DNA of 42,683 nt from Henriciella sp. (GTDB taxonomy: Bacteria > Pseudomonadota > Alphaproteobacteria > Caulobacterales > Hyphomonadaceae). The DNA lies in NCBI GenBank assembly GCA_029238175.1, contig JAQWGO010000035.1, positions 1 through 42,683 of the forward strand, given 5' to 3'. How positions within the stretch are numbered: position 1 is the first letter of the stretch; the number at the start of each line of letters is the position of its first letter. The position numbers and the translations under genes were made by a program. This document shows positions 32,956 through 41,164 of this stretch, piece after piece. Below the pieces are notes generated by a model that had not been told where the DNA came from, ran no database searches, and was given only the letters and a program-made list of their open reading frames with translations.

Positions 32956-33792
32956 TTAATAATGCATCTCTTGTCCGGTACGCCCTAAAAGCGTGTGGGC
33001 AATGGCGATTGCATCCTGAATTGGTTGTGAGGATGGATCAGTTGAGATTAACGTTCGCTGGCTGCGAATAGCTTCACGAACCGCTTCATCGCGCATAATC
33101 GTTCCGGCCAGATGTGGACGGAAGCCTAGGAATGTCTGGCAGGCGCGCGATACCGCTTCATATGTACGTTGACCCGCAGCGCGTGTTTCGCACTGGTTAA
33201 TGGCAATCACTTGCTCAACGTTTGGCGCGTAGCCCTTGAGGACTTTAATAAAGGCATAAGCGTCCGTCATCGACGTTGGCTCGTCAGTGATGATCATCAC
33301 CACTTTATCAGCGGCGCGTGCGAGGCGCATGCAATTGGATTCAATCCCGGCGCCCAAATCAAGGATGACTTGATCATATTGCAGGGCGAGGGCAGAGAGA
33401 CCAGCGGCAAGGCGGGCAACTTCTTCTGATGACATTTCAGCCAGTGCGCCAGACCCTGAACGACCTGGAAGGACATCAAAGCCGCCGCTGCCTGAGCCGC
33501 CATCAACTGGCGTGACAGCATCTTCAAGTTCGACCCAACCGGCAATTACGGCTGCGAGGTCTGTTTCTGGGGCGATGCCGAGTTGGACATCGACGTTTGC
33601 GAGGCCAAGGTCACCGTCAACAAGAAGTGTTCGCTTACCGGCTTGTGCAAAGGCACTGGCGAGGGTGATCGACATGAAAGTCTTGCCAACACCGCCTTTG
33701 CCGGAGCCAACAGCTAGGATCGAGGCTGGCTCGACGCGGCGCTGTGGCCGCTGGGCCGGGCGTTCTTGTGATTTCGGGAGTAGGAAGCTCAT
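32956..33792 (-). CDS. flhG: FlhG (FleN/MinD-like) ATPase of flagellar placement
   Basis: The 278-residue protein has the deviant Walker A motif GSGKGGVGKT (around residue 35), LLVDGDLGLANVDVQLG (switch I) and ILDLGAGIESN in place of the usual D-T-G/A-A-G (switch II), then MIITDEPTSMTDAYA. FlhG limits flagellar number by controlling FlhF and binds C-ring proteins. ATP-binding residues are intact, unlike the neighbouring FlhF. The start overlaps the flhF stop by one base. A C-terminal amphipathic helix region (QDAIAIAHTLLGR) could be the membrane-targeting sequence. Confidence 0.9.
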   Translation of the reverse strand: MSFLLPKSQERPAQRPQRRVEPASILAVGSGKGGVGKTFMSITLASAFAQAGKRTLLVDGDLGLANVDVQLGIAPETDLAAVIAGWVELEDAVTPVDGGSGSGGFDVLPGRSGSGALAEMSSEEVARLAAGLSALALQYDQVILDLGAGIESNCMRLARAADKVVMIITDEPTSMTDAYAFIKVLKGYAPNVEQVIAINQCETRAAGQRTYEAVSRACQTFLGFRPHLAGTIMRDEAVREAIRSQRTLISTDPSSQPIQDAIAIAHTLLGRTGQEMHY

Positions 33793-34796
33793 TACGCAGC
33801 TCCTTTCAAGGCGACATGGGCGGGTGCATCTTCCGTGAGGAGCTGCGCCAACCTGGAAGGTGTAGCTGGGACAAGGCCGCCACCAATGAATGGTGTGACA
33901 GCAAGATGAGATATAGAGATTTTCGCGGCTGATAGCGCTGAGAATATCCCGCCGCGTCTGCGTGTGACGTCTAGTTTTGTAACAATTGCGCGTCTGATGC
34001 CGCAGCGGGCGAACGCGCGGGCGGCTTCGGCTTGATCTTCTGGATGACCTTCAGCGCTGATGACGAGGACAGGCTCTGCGTCGATGACCGCGATAAGGTC
34101 TTGTAGGCTGGCCATATCATCATGATCAAACGGGACGATGGCGGGCAGATCGATAACACAACGTTTGCCGTCTTTGCGGATCGTCTTCAAAATTTTGAAC
34201 AGATCGTCCGGGTTCATTGCTGAACGAACTTGTTTTTGCTCACGCTCAAGATAGGCCGCGAGCTGTGCGCCGCCAGCGGTGTGATCTAGGTCAGCCGCGA
34301 CAGGTAGGATTTCTGCTTTCGCAACAGCGGCGCGGCGTGTGAGCTTTGCTGCAGTGGCGGTGCGGCCATGTCCGGGCGCGCCGACGAGTAATATATCGCG
34401 GTTAGGAACTGGCGGAATGGGGTCGCACGTAATTAACGCTTCAAGCGCGGCCGCAATCGCGGATGTCGGTTCCTGATTGTTAAAGACACCTGTGATGCCT
34501 GCATCTGCAGCGCGTTCTGCGAAGCGTTCCGGGGCACCATGCCATAGAAGGGCATCGCGGACACGGTTGCGCATTGGATTTTCAACAAGGCGTGGTGGAG
34601 GCGCAGCGCCTAAACGGGTCAGGATGCGTGATTCACTCGGAACCATGCCGCCGCCCAATTTATCAGTTGCAGCGCGGACTTCCACACCGCCAGGGACTTC
34701 TCGCTCAGACAAGATGATGGCATCATCACCCATCTCAGCAAAGATCATTGCCTTAGCAGCGTCCATAGACTCAGCGGCAAACATCTTCATACGCAT
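33792..34796 (-). CDS. flhF: FlhF-like SRP GTPase with degenerate GTP-binding motifs
   Basis: The N-terminus MRMKMFAAESMDAAKAMIFA, then GDDAIILSEREVPGGVEV, is a typical FlhF start. The NG domain follows, but its motifs are altered: the P-loop reads GAPGHGRTATAAKL, with Arg for the invariant Lys; the G2 DTYRIGA box is ADLDHTAGGAQ; the G3 DTAGR box is IDLPAIVPF. Only G4 (VTKLD) is well kept. At 334 residues it is also shorter than most FlhF proteins (often above 380). It may bind GTP poorly or not hydrolyse it, acting as a placement scaffold. ATG 34796 has GGAG eight bases upstream; GTG 34805 lies inside that spacing. Confidence 0.85.
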   Translation of the reverse strand: MRMKMFAAESMDAAKAMIFAEMGDDAIILSEREVPGGVEVRAATDKLGGGMVPSESRILTRLGAAPPPRLVENPMRNRVRDALLWHGAPERFAERAADAGITGVFNNQEPTSAIAAALEALITCDPIPPVPNRDILLVGAPGHGRTATAAKLTRRAAVAKAEILPVAADLDHTAGGAQLAAYLEREQKQVRSAMNPDDLFKILKTIRKDGKRCVIDLPAIVPFDHDDMASLQDLIAVIDAEPVLVISAEGHPEDQAEAARAFARCGIRRAIVTKLDVTRRRGGIFSALSAAKISISHLAVTPFIGGGLVPATPSRLAQLLTEDAPAHVALKGAA

Positions 34797-34902
34797 ACGA
34801 CACACTCCACTCTAGTTCGTAGAGTGTTGAGGCGAAATGGTTAACAGAATCTGTTGATTTGTTAGTTTTTCACAGTTTCTCGGTAACTGTGGATAGGTTT
34901 TG

Positions 34903-35163
34903 TTAAGCGGCGCGGCGCTCGTCGACGATTTCGCTGAGGGTTACGCCTAGCTCACCATCGGCAATAACCAAGCGTCCACGCGCCATCAGACGGTCTGAGA
35001 CGTAAATGTCTACAAGGTCGGTTGTTTCGCGGTCTAGCGCGAGAATTTCGCCTTCAGACATCGCCATAAGCTGCTCCACAGGCATGCGAGCTTCGCCTAA
35101 GACAACATCAACTTGAACAGGGACGTCCATTAAGGAAGTTTCGAGGGCGCGGTTTACGGTCAT
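34903..35163 (-). CDS. fliN: FliN flagellar switch protein
   Basis: The 86-residue protein is a single SpoA domain: SLMDVPVQVDVVLGEARMPVEQL, then SEGEILALDRETTDLVDIYV and GRLVIADGELGVTLSEIV. This is the C-ring FliN/YscQ fold with only a short N-terminal extension; Caulobacter FliN is slightly longer. FliN forms the lower C-ring with FliM and binds CheY-type inputs. No FliM gene is in the window. It lies 71 bp after the flbE-like gene and about 100 bp before flhF. Confidence 0.92.
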   Translation of the reverse strand: MTVNRALETSLMDVPVQVDVVLGEARMPVEQLMAMSEGEILALDRETTDLVDIYVSDRLMARGRLVIADGELGVTLSEIVDERRAA

Positions 35164-35234
35164 GGCTGTATTAATCTCTTAACGCTTTGGTTTTGCCAAG
35201 GTCGGATGAATTGGTTGCCGAGTTGTGAACGAAA

Positions 35235-35591
35235 TCAACTTTCGCTGAATAATTCGCCTTGGCCTTCAAGAACAGTGCTGGCGATGCGGCGCACGTTTTC
35301 CATCGCCTGTTGGCGGTCATGCTCATCAATGGCGGCCGTTTCGAGATAGGCCGCAAGATCGACGATGCGTGTCATAACTGATTTCAGATCACCGGAGACG
35401 TTTGACAGCGTATCTGCTTGTTCAGCCAGCGCGTCATTTCGGACAAGCTCTGCAGTACTTATGCGGGTCTCTGAAAGGAGGGCGGCAAGGTCAGAAGCGC
35501 TCAGCGTGATCTGTTCGGGATCGTCCTTGCGCGGGGCCGAGAAGTCACTCTCAAACGGGAATGGTTTTAGGTTTTCGATGCGGCGCCTCAT
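35235..35591 (-). CDS. FlbE/FliH-like small flagellar protein
   Basis: The 118-residue protein is charged and largely helical, with no signal peptide and no membrane segment. Its place between fliG and fliN is where flbE (the Caulobacter FliH-like gene) sits in the fliF-fliG-flbE-fliN order. It overlaps fliG by four bases (ATGA). Sequence similarity to FliH is not obvious to me, so the assignment rests on position, and the protein is shorter than usual FliH/FlbE. FliH normally regulates the export ATPase FliI and docks to FliN. Confidence 0.55.
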   Translation of the reverse strand: MRRRIENLKPFPFESDFSAPRKDDPEQITLSASDLAALLSETRISTAELVRNDALAEQADTLSNVSGDLKSVMTRIVDLAAYLETAAIDEHDRQQAMENVRRIASTVLEGQGELFSES

Positions 35592-36514
35592 TCGACAAGC
35601 TCATCATCTTCGTCAGCGCTCATGATGTCACCGCGCTTGACCATCGTGCGAGCCAGCGCGACGATTTCAGCGCGTGCAATTTGAATTTCGCTGCGCCGGA
35701 CAGGGCCGCTGCCTTGGATTTCACTGCGCAGAAGCTCACCCGCACGCTGGGTCATGTTGTTCATGAACGCTGCAGCGGTTTCTGGCTTGGCATCCTTCAA
35801 CGCGATTATCAGAACGGCGCGGTCAATGCTGGCGAGAACTGTTTGCATGCTGGCTGGATCAAGCGCTGATAGATCATCGAACGTGAACATGAGCGCTCTG
35901 ATTTTCTCGCTTGCGCCAGGTTCAGTCTTATCGAGGGCTGTCAGCAGGTCTTGCTCGACCCGTCCGTCGAGGCCGTCAAAGATTCGTGCGAGATGCTCGT
36001 GTCCTGATTTCCTCGACTGTATGCCCGACCTCGCGATCTGATCAGAAAGACTGTTCTCGATTGCATGCAGCGCCATGGGGCGAATGTCACCTAGGTTCAG
36101 CAAACGATGTAGGGCTTCTGTCGCTGTGGCACGGGGCAAGGCGCGCACCGTGTTCGCCGCCGCTTGCGGATCGAGCTTTGATAGAATGACGGCGATGACT
36201 TGCGGGCTTTCATTCTGGATCAGGGCAGCATTCGCGTTGCCATCGCGAGATGAAAGCTGATCCCAGAGGGCAGTGGCCGTGCGTGTGCTTGCTCGCGTGC
36301 TTTGCGACTGTTTGCCCATGGCGCGCGTGTAGGCGCTGGCGGCTTGAGCTTCAGCGACCGGGTTATCGGGTAGCTGTTGCATCGCTGAAGATAGGCGTGA
36401 CGCCTCATCGGGGCTGAGGCTAGCCCATACTGCGTTAGCTTTTGCCCCAAGTGCGCGCATCAGAGCAGCGCTGCGCATTAGGCCGTTTTGTGGGATCGCG
36501 GCGGGTAGGTTCAT
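35588..36514 (-). CDS. fliG: FliG flagellar motor switch protein
   Basis: The 308 residues contain a shortened FliF-binding N-terminus (to about 65), a middle armadillo domain beginning IQNESPQVIAVILSKLDPQAA (the EHPQ motif is ESPQ), and a C-terminal motor domain with LMFTFDDLSALD. In the torque helix the residues that E. coli needs are mostly kept: Lys in IIALKDA, Arg in MTQRAGELLR, and Arg in GPVRRSE, while the two Asp are Ser-Glu. So the rotor face appears functional. It overlaps the FliF-like gene by four bases upstream and the flbE-like gene by four downstream. Confidence 0.93.
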   Translation of the reverse strand: MNLPAAIPQNGLMRSAALMRALGAKANAVWASLSPDEASRLSSAMQQLPDNPVAEAQAASAYTRAMGKQSQSTRASTRTATALWDQLSSRDGNANAALIQNESPQVIAVILSKLDPQAAANTVRALPRATATEALHRLLNLGDIRPMALHAIENSLSDQIARSGIQSRKSGHEHLARIFDGLDGRVEQDLLTALDKTEPGASEKIRALMFTFDDLSALDPASMQTVLASIDRAVLIIALKDAKPETAAAFMNNMTQRAGELLRSEIQGSGPVRRSEIQIARAEIVALARTMVKRGDIMSADEDDELVE

Positions 36515-37158
36515 GCGGCATCCTCCGACCCGGTCATCCAGTTGCGTAGGATGTGAACCGTATCACTTGGGTTTCGTTCGGCCATGTCTGCGGCTTTCGC
36601 GATGTCTGGCGATGCCAGCGTCGATGCTTGTTCAGGCTGTTGCGGACGGGACGCGCGCTTTGCGGGAAGTTGGCTTGGCTGCATCTCCGCCGGTGTGGCA
36701 GATCTGTTTTGCAGCATGAGAGACGCTAGAAGCGTCATGCAGAGTAGCCCCAGTCCGGTGAATTCCGCCATTTGCAGCGGACTAAGCCGGGTACCAGTGC
36801 CTGCCGCGAATGGGAATTGTTTGATCGTGAGCGTGTCACGCGGGGCGCCGTATCCGACCGAAGCGGTCAGAATGACTTCAATATTTGCTTTAAGGGACGG
36901 ATCTAGATTTTCAGCCGGTCCATCAAGCAGGATGAGGATCGTTCGGCCTTCTGTGCCTGCGATGGAAACTCGCACGGCATTGTTACCGATAAGTGGCTCG
37001 AGCAAATTGGTTGCACGTTGCTCTAAAGCGCTGCCATTAATCGGCGCAGCGGGACTGGCGAAAAGGTCCAGCGCTCTAAACGAAAGGACCCCCGCTGCGA
37101 TAATGATTGCAGCAAGGGTCAGTATACGCGTGGTGGGCGTTCTGTTTGCAGCGGTCAT
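36511..37158 (-). CDS. fliF: Miniature FliF: MS-ring protein lacking the N-terminal ring domains
   Basis: The 215-residue product has a membrane segment at about 10-29, a periplasmic domain (about 40-120) with LEQRATNLLEPLIGNNAVRV and LTASVGYGAPRDTLTIKQFPF, a second segment at about 128-150, and a cytoplasmic tail ending AADMAERNPSDTVHILRNWM. Those features match the third ring-building region, the second transmembrane helix and the FliG-binding C-terminus of FliF. The YscJ-like first two ring domains, some 200-300 residues, are absent. The gap to the upstream sciP stop is only 90 bp, so they are not simply out of frame. fliG overlaps its end. Normal FliF is 500-570 residues. Confidence 0.8.
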   Translation of the reverse strand: MTAANRTPTTRILTLAAIIIAAGVLSFRALDLFASPAAPINGSALEQRATNLLEPLIGNNAVRVSIAGTEGRTILILLDGPAENLDPSLKANIEVILTASVGYGAPRDTLTIKQFPFAAGTGTRLSPLQMAEFTGLGLLCMTLLASLMLQNRSATPAEMQPSQLPAKRASRPQQPEQASTLASPDIAKAADMAERNPSDTVHILRNWMTGSEDAA

Positions 37159-37248
37159 TTACGTCACCTTATTGCCTGCGGGATGCAGACTTACCCTTAG
37201 TCTAAGGGCGGCAGCGTAAACGGCGCTTTAACGATACCGTAGTGGCGA

Positions 37249-37527
37249 CTAGCGGTACTGTTGAATTCGGGTTGTACGCAGGCCTTTTCGGCCATGCTTA
37301 GAGTAAAGTGCACGCCAGCCTTTGAATTCTTCTTCGCTTAGGCTGTAGCGTTCACACGCTTCGCCTTCGGAAAGAAGGCCACCAGATACGGCGGCGACAA
37401 CTTCGGCTTTGCGGCGTGTGACCCAACGGGTAATGCCGGGTTTAGGGAGGTCTTCGAGTGTGATCGGGCGACCATCAGGGCCTTTGACACTCATTTGATG
37501 TGCATTCTGCGCCATTTTTTCCACCAT
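37249..37527 (-). CDS. sciP: SciP (DUF1153), CtrA-antagonising regulator
   Basis: The 92-residue protein has the DUF1153 signature: GPDGRPITLEDLPKPGITRW, then RRKAEVVAAVSGGLLSEGEA and YSLSEEEFKGWRALYSKHG, a helix-turn-helix related to transposase TrpR-like folds. In Caulobacter SciP binds CtrA-dependent promoters in G1 and represses ctrA and flagellar genes. It stands 90 bp upstream of the FliF-like gene on the same strand, matching the Caulobacter neighbourhood of sciP and fliF. Confidence 0.95.
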   Translation of the reverse strand: MVEKMAQNAHQMSVKGPDGRPITLEDLPKPGITRWVTRRKAEVVAAVSGGLLSEGEACERYSLSEEEFKGWRALYSKHGRKGLRTTRIQQYR

Positions 37528-37586
37528 CTTCTTACGGTTGTTAGGACTGCTTTCTGCAGCCGATGGTCGTGATATACAGGACGCTT

Positions 37587-37660
37587 CTTAAGGGCATTTT
37601 CAACGAGGCCGGTGAATTTTCATCAAAATTGGACGGGTTCTCTGAAAAGCGCTTAAGGGC
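37587..37660. promoter_or_regulatory. Repeated CTTAAGGGC upstream of sciP
   Basis: CTTAAGGGC occurs at 37587-37595 and again at 37652-37660 in the 240-bp gap before sciP, the two 65 bp apart and in the same orientation. Each contains a TTAA, the core of CtrA half-sites, but neither pairs into TTAA-N7-TTAA. They may be sites for CtrA or for an unknown factor; no other element was recognised in this gap. Confidence 0.3.
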
Positions 37661-37767
37661 TTGTTTGGAAAGTTGCCCCGGATTGGGACAAGTCTCGGTT
37701 ACTGTAATGTTTATTGCAGGTTCAGCGCTATGATGTTGTGGTTGCAACCGTAGCGCCTGTTTGGGGC

Positions 37768-38445
37768 CTATGCTTGCTTAGCTTTACCAGGCCGTTTTTG
37801 CATCCACGTTTTTCCGAGCCAGAAGAACAAGAGCAGCAAGACAGAATATTCGGGAATTGAAAGGTAGAACGTTCCCTGCAGGGCTTCCGGGAACACTTGC
37901 TGCTGGCCCGAGAAGAACGAGCTGGCAGCGACATAAAGGGGAACGCACATCCGCCATAGGTGGCGAAGAATGCGCTGCTTGCCCATAATGCCTTTCTTTA
38001 AAAGAACGCGGGCATCCTTCACGACACCGAGCACCGCGAGGCTGGTGAAAATAAAGTAGATCGCCGCAGGCACGCTATACGCGCCTAGGCTGTCAGTGAT
38101 GCCGCGTGTGGCGAGCCAGCATAGATATGCTCCAAAGGCGGTAACGCCCAAGCCGCAGGCAAATATAATCTTTTCTGTGAGCCCGATTTGATTTTGTCGG
38201 CGTTTAACGGTCATCGTGCCAGAAGCGAGCAGATATAGGACAAGAGATCCAGCTAGAACGGTAATGTAAACGGAAGCCAAGTAAGCTAGATACGCGCCAG
38301 ATGCCGCCATTAAGATCATTGAGTAGAAAAAGATTTTTCCAGATTGGCGGTGGATTTTACCACCTTTTTTAGCGCCAAGCGCAACCGCACCGAAAAGTAG
38401 AGCAACGGTACCTGCTGCGATATGGAATATAACTTGTGGTGTCAT
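37768..38445 (-). CDS. DUF2306-like multi-pass membrane protein
   Basis: The 225-residue protein has six or seven hydrophobic segments. The motif KKGGKIHRQSGKIFFYSMI between the first and second, with its conserved His-Arg, is similar to DUF2306 proteins. ATG 38445 (TPQVIFHIAAG start, AAGG ten bases upstream) is preferred to the ATG at 38493. It lies downstream of the broken AraC-type regulator on the same strand, 162 bp away. Inner-membrane location is clear; function is unknown. Confidence 0.7.
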   Translation of the reverse strand: MTPQVIFHIAAGTVALLFGAVALGAKKGGKIHRQSGKIFFYSMILMAASGAYLAYLASVYITVLAGSLVLYLLASGTMTVKRRQNQIGLTEKIIFACGLGVTAFGAYLCWLATRGITDSLGAYSVPAAIYFIFTSLAVLGVVKDARVLLKKGIMGKQRILRHLWRMCVPLYVAASSFFSGQQQVFPEALQGTFYLSIPEYSVLLLLFFWLGKTWMQKRPGKAKQA

Positions 38446-38607
38446 CAACAGTGAGCCTTTGTATTTTTTATCTTGGGAGGAAATGTGCATCATCTCTAAC
38501 GACGATGACTTTTCTCTAGCCCTAGAAACATGGCTGATCGTCCGATCGGGCCTATTCGTACAAATATTCTGCAGTTCGTGAGACGGGCACCAGTTTTCGC
38601 CGTCGGT

Positions 38608-39766
38608 TTAGGCCGCGATTTCGGGAAGGCCCAAATCAACTGGCACTAGATCGCTGTGCTTGCGGTACTGACTGGGTGTGACGCCAACGTGCTTTTTGAA
38701 AGCCGCGTTAAAAGTTGACCGCGAGTTGAAGCCTGCATCAAGTGCAACTGTAAGAATTGTATCGCCCGACCCTTCAAGCAGCTGGCAAGCAAATGAAATG
38801 CGGTATCCGTTCACATAGTCGAAAAAAGTTACGGCCAAAGTGGCGTGAAAAAGTCTCGGACAGCTGGTTTTCAGAAACGTTAAGCGCGTCGGATAGGTCA
38901 CGAAGCGATAGATCAGGATTTTCGAACAAGCGCTGTTGTTGCATGGCTTGGTCGAGGCGGTTTGCAATCTTCGTCATGCGCGCTTCATCCAAGGACGGGC
39001 GCGGTGCGGTGGATGTTTGTTTGGTGCTCGCTTCCAAGCTCATTGGCTGTTGCGTGATACCGCAAAAAGCGATCAGCCCGATCCAGAGCATTTCAAAAAA
39101 TTGGTAGGCCAGTAAAACTTCCATCGCGCGATAGCCACTAAGCGCCAAAATTTCGGTAAGTGCATGCACGCTCCACCCTAGGGCGAGAACGATAATAACC
39201 CAGCACAGCCAGCTGGCGGTTTTGTCATCAATCCGCGAAAACATTTCGCGCAGAGACCGATCATGGCTTCGGAAAATTTTGTGGGTGGCGTAAAGATAAG
39301 CCAATGATGAGATAATGAAGAGAACAAGCCCGATCTGACAGCCCAAAAGCGCGTTTGCGTAGAGGTCCGGATCGCGCAGTTCGGGCGACAAGAGCCCAAT
39401 CTTTTGATCAGGCGGCAGAATGTAGAATGGCACAGCCATTATGATAGCCAGTATTGGCGTGATTAGGGCCGGCCAGTCGGATCGCTTTAGCCATCGTGCC
39501 TCTGAGGACATCAGGGAGCGGCTATAAAAGTATATGCAGGGCGCTAAAAATAATTTCACGCTGAACGCTAAACCCAATGCATGAGGGGCCAGACTGTACC
39601 CGCCCAGCATTAGGGTGAGCTCGTCAAGTTTGACGATGGCGTAAAGCCCTAAGAATAAAGCGAAAAATACACCTTGGTCACGCTTGGGCGACTTCAAAGC
39701 CAAAGCTGCAGCAAACACTGCCATAGCAAGCGTCATAGAGACGATAATAGTGATCATCGTTAGCAT
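38608..39766 (-). pseudogene. Membrane AraC-family regulator broken by a frameshift
   Basis: The first frame (39766-38774) encodes about seven transmembrane segments (residues 1-240), then the start of an AraC DNA-binding domain, FENPDLSLRDLSDALNVSEN, ending off-family after GRNFF. The next frame down to 38608 continues with DYVNGYRISFACQLLEGSGD, then FNSRSTFNAAFKKHVGVTPSQYR, the rest of that domain. Removing one base from the six-A run at 38822-38827 (T on the coding strand) would join them into about 385 residues. This architecture is known for membrane-linked AraC regulators that sense envelope signals. Error, lesion or +1 frameshifting are all possible. Confidence 0.82.
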
Positions 39767-39819
39767 ACAGACAGCCTATAACAGAATGAACGCGCGCGGA
39801 TAGCTCACCCGCGAAACAA

Positions 39820-41019
39820 CTAGGCCCGCAAGCGCGTATCCGCTGGGACTGTGGAAGAGATAAATCCGCCGCCCATAATCTGTGTGCTGCCGGATGGATC
39901 ATAAAGGACGCAGGCTTGTCCGCGTGCGACGCCTTCTTCGCTGGCGTCGAACCAAACGGCGGGTTTCCCATTATGATAGCCAAGCCGGGCTGGAAGCGGC
40001 TCACGCGTGGAGCGAACACGGGCAAGGACCGCGTCGCCGCGATCACAGGCATCAGTCAAACTGCCAGCACCAAGCCAGTTAAGCTCTTCGAGGGTCAGTG
40101 CAGCCGTTAGCAAAGCTTCGCGTGGGCCGACGATAACCTGCCGCTTCGGCGCGTTAATTTTGACCACATAAAGCGGATCGCCCACTGCGACCCGTAAGCC
40201 CCGGCGTTGACCGATTGTATAGTGGATCACGCCTTCATGCTCACCAAGAACCCTGCCATCAAGGTGCACAATCTCACCGCCGCGCCCGGAACCGGGGCGG
40301 AGCTTCTCCACGACTTTCGCATAAGAACCTTGAGGCACGAAACAAATGTCTTGGCTGTCAGGCTTGGCGGCGACGGGCAGGTCGAAATGGTCAGCCAGCT
40401 CACGCACTTGGGTTTTCGGCAAGTCGCCAAGCGGGAAGCGGACATAGTCTAACTGCTCTTTGGTCGTGGCAAAGAGGAAGTAAGACTGATCACGGCTTGC
40501 ATCCATTGCGCGGTGAAGCTCTGGACCATGCTCACCATCTGTGCGGCGGATATAGTGGCCGGTGGCGAGGCAGTCAGCGCCAAGATCTTTGGCGGTGCGC
40601 AAAAGGTCTGAAAACTTTACCGTTTGGTTGCAGCGGATGCATGGGATCGGCGTCGCGCCTGACAGGTAAGTGTCGGCGAAGTCTTCCATAACCTGCTCTT
40701 TAAAGCGGGACTCATAGTCGAGCACATAGTGCGGAGCGCCGATTTGATCGGAGACGTTGCGGGCATCGTGAATGTCTTGGCCAGCGCAGCATGCGCCTTT
40801 TTTCTCAATCGCTGCGCCGTGATCGTAAAGCTGCAACGTAATGCCGATGACGTCATAGCCGCGCGCTTTAAGCAGGGCCGCAACGACAGAGCTATCCACC
40901 CCGCCGGACATGGCGGCGACAACGCGTGTCTCGCTAGGCGGTTTTGGGAAGCCAAGTGAATTGAGCGCACCGGGCGCAGGATCGGGCTCACGCATGGTGA
41001 GCGTCGTAAGGTCAGTCAT
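39820..41019 (-). CDS. mnmA: MnmA, tRNA-specific 2-thiouridylase
   Basis: The 399-residue protein has the PP-loop [16 protein letters not shown], the catalytic Cys in [32 protein letters not shown] and [13 protein letters not shown], with the second catalytic Cys in DSQDICF. It puts sulfur on U34 of Lys, Glu and Gln tRNAs using the Tus relay. ATG 41019 follows GGAGAGAAAT; an ATG at 41031 overlaps that site. It precedes the membrane AraC-type gene on the same strand, with 53 bp between them, but they are unlikely to be related. Confidence 0.97.
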   Translation of the reverse strand: MTDLTTLTMREPDPAPGALNSLGFPKPPSETRVVAAMSGGVDSSVVAALLKARGYDVIGITLQLYDHGAAIEKKGACCAGQDIHDARNVSDQIGAPHYVLDYESRFKEQVMEDFADTYLSGATPIPCIRCNQTVKFSDLLRTAKDLGADCLATGHYIRRTDGEHGPELHRAMDASRDQSYFLFATTKEQLDYVRFPLGDLPKTQVRELADHFDLPVAAKPDSQDICFVPQGSYAKVVEKLRPGSGRGGEIVHLDGRVLGEHEGVIHYTIGQRRGLRVAVGDPLYVVKINAPKRQVIVGPREALLTAALTLEELNWLGAGSLTDACDRGDAVLARVRSTREPLPARLGYHNGKPAVWFDASEEGVARGQACVLYDPSGSTQIMGGGFISSTVPADTRLRA

Positions 41020-41164
41020 ATTTCTCTCCAACCGGGTTCAAGGCCCGAAGCAGATGGGTTTGTTTGGCGTGCATATAGGCGCAAGTAGATGCAATGTCAC
41101 TTGCGCCGCATGTATTGGCTTATTGCGCGTCGATGACAGCTTGAACTGTGCGAGTTCGAGTTCT

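Noticed and set aside
36584-37219. A 211-codon plus-strand frame opposite the FliF-like gene
   Set aside because: It is antisense to a gene with FliF features and overlaps fliG coupling; composition is Ser/Ala/Arg-rich as expected of a shadow frame.
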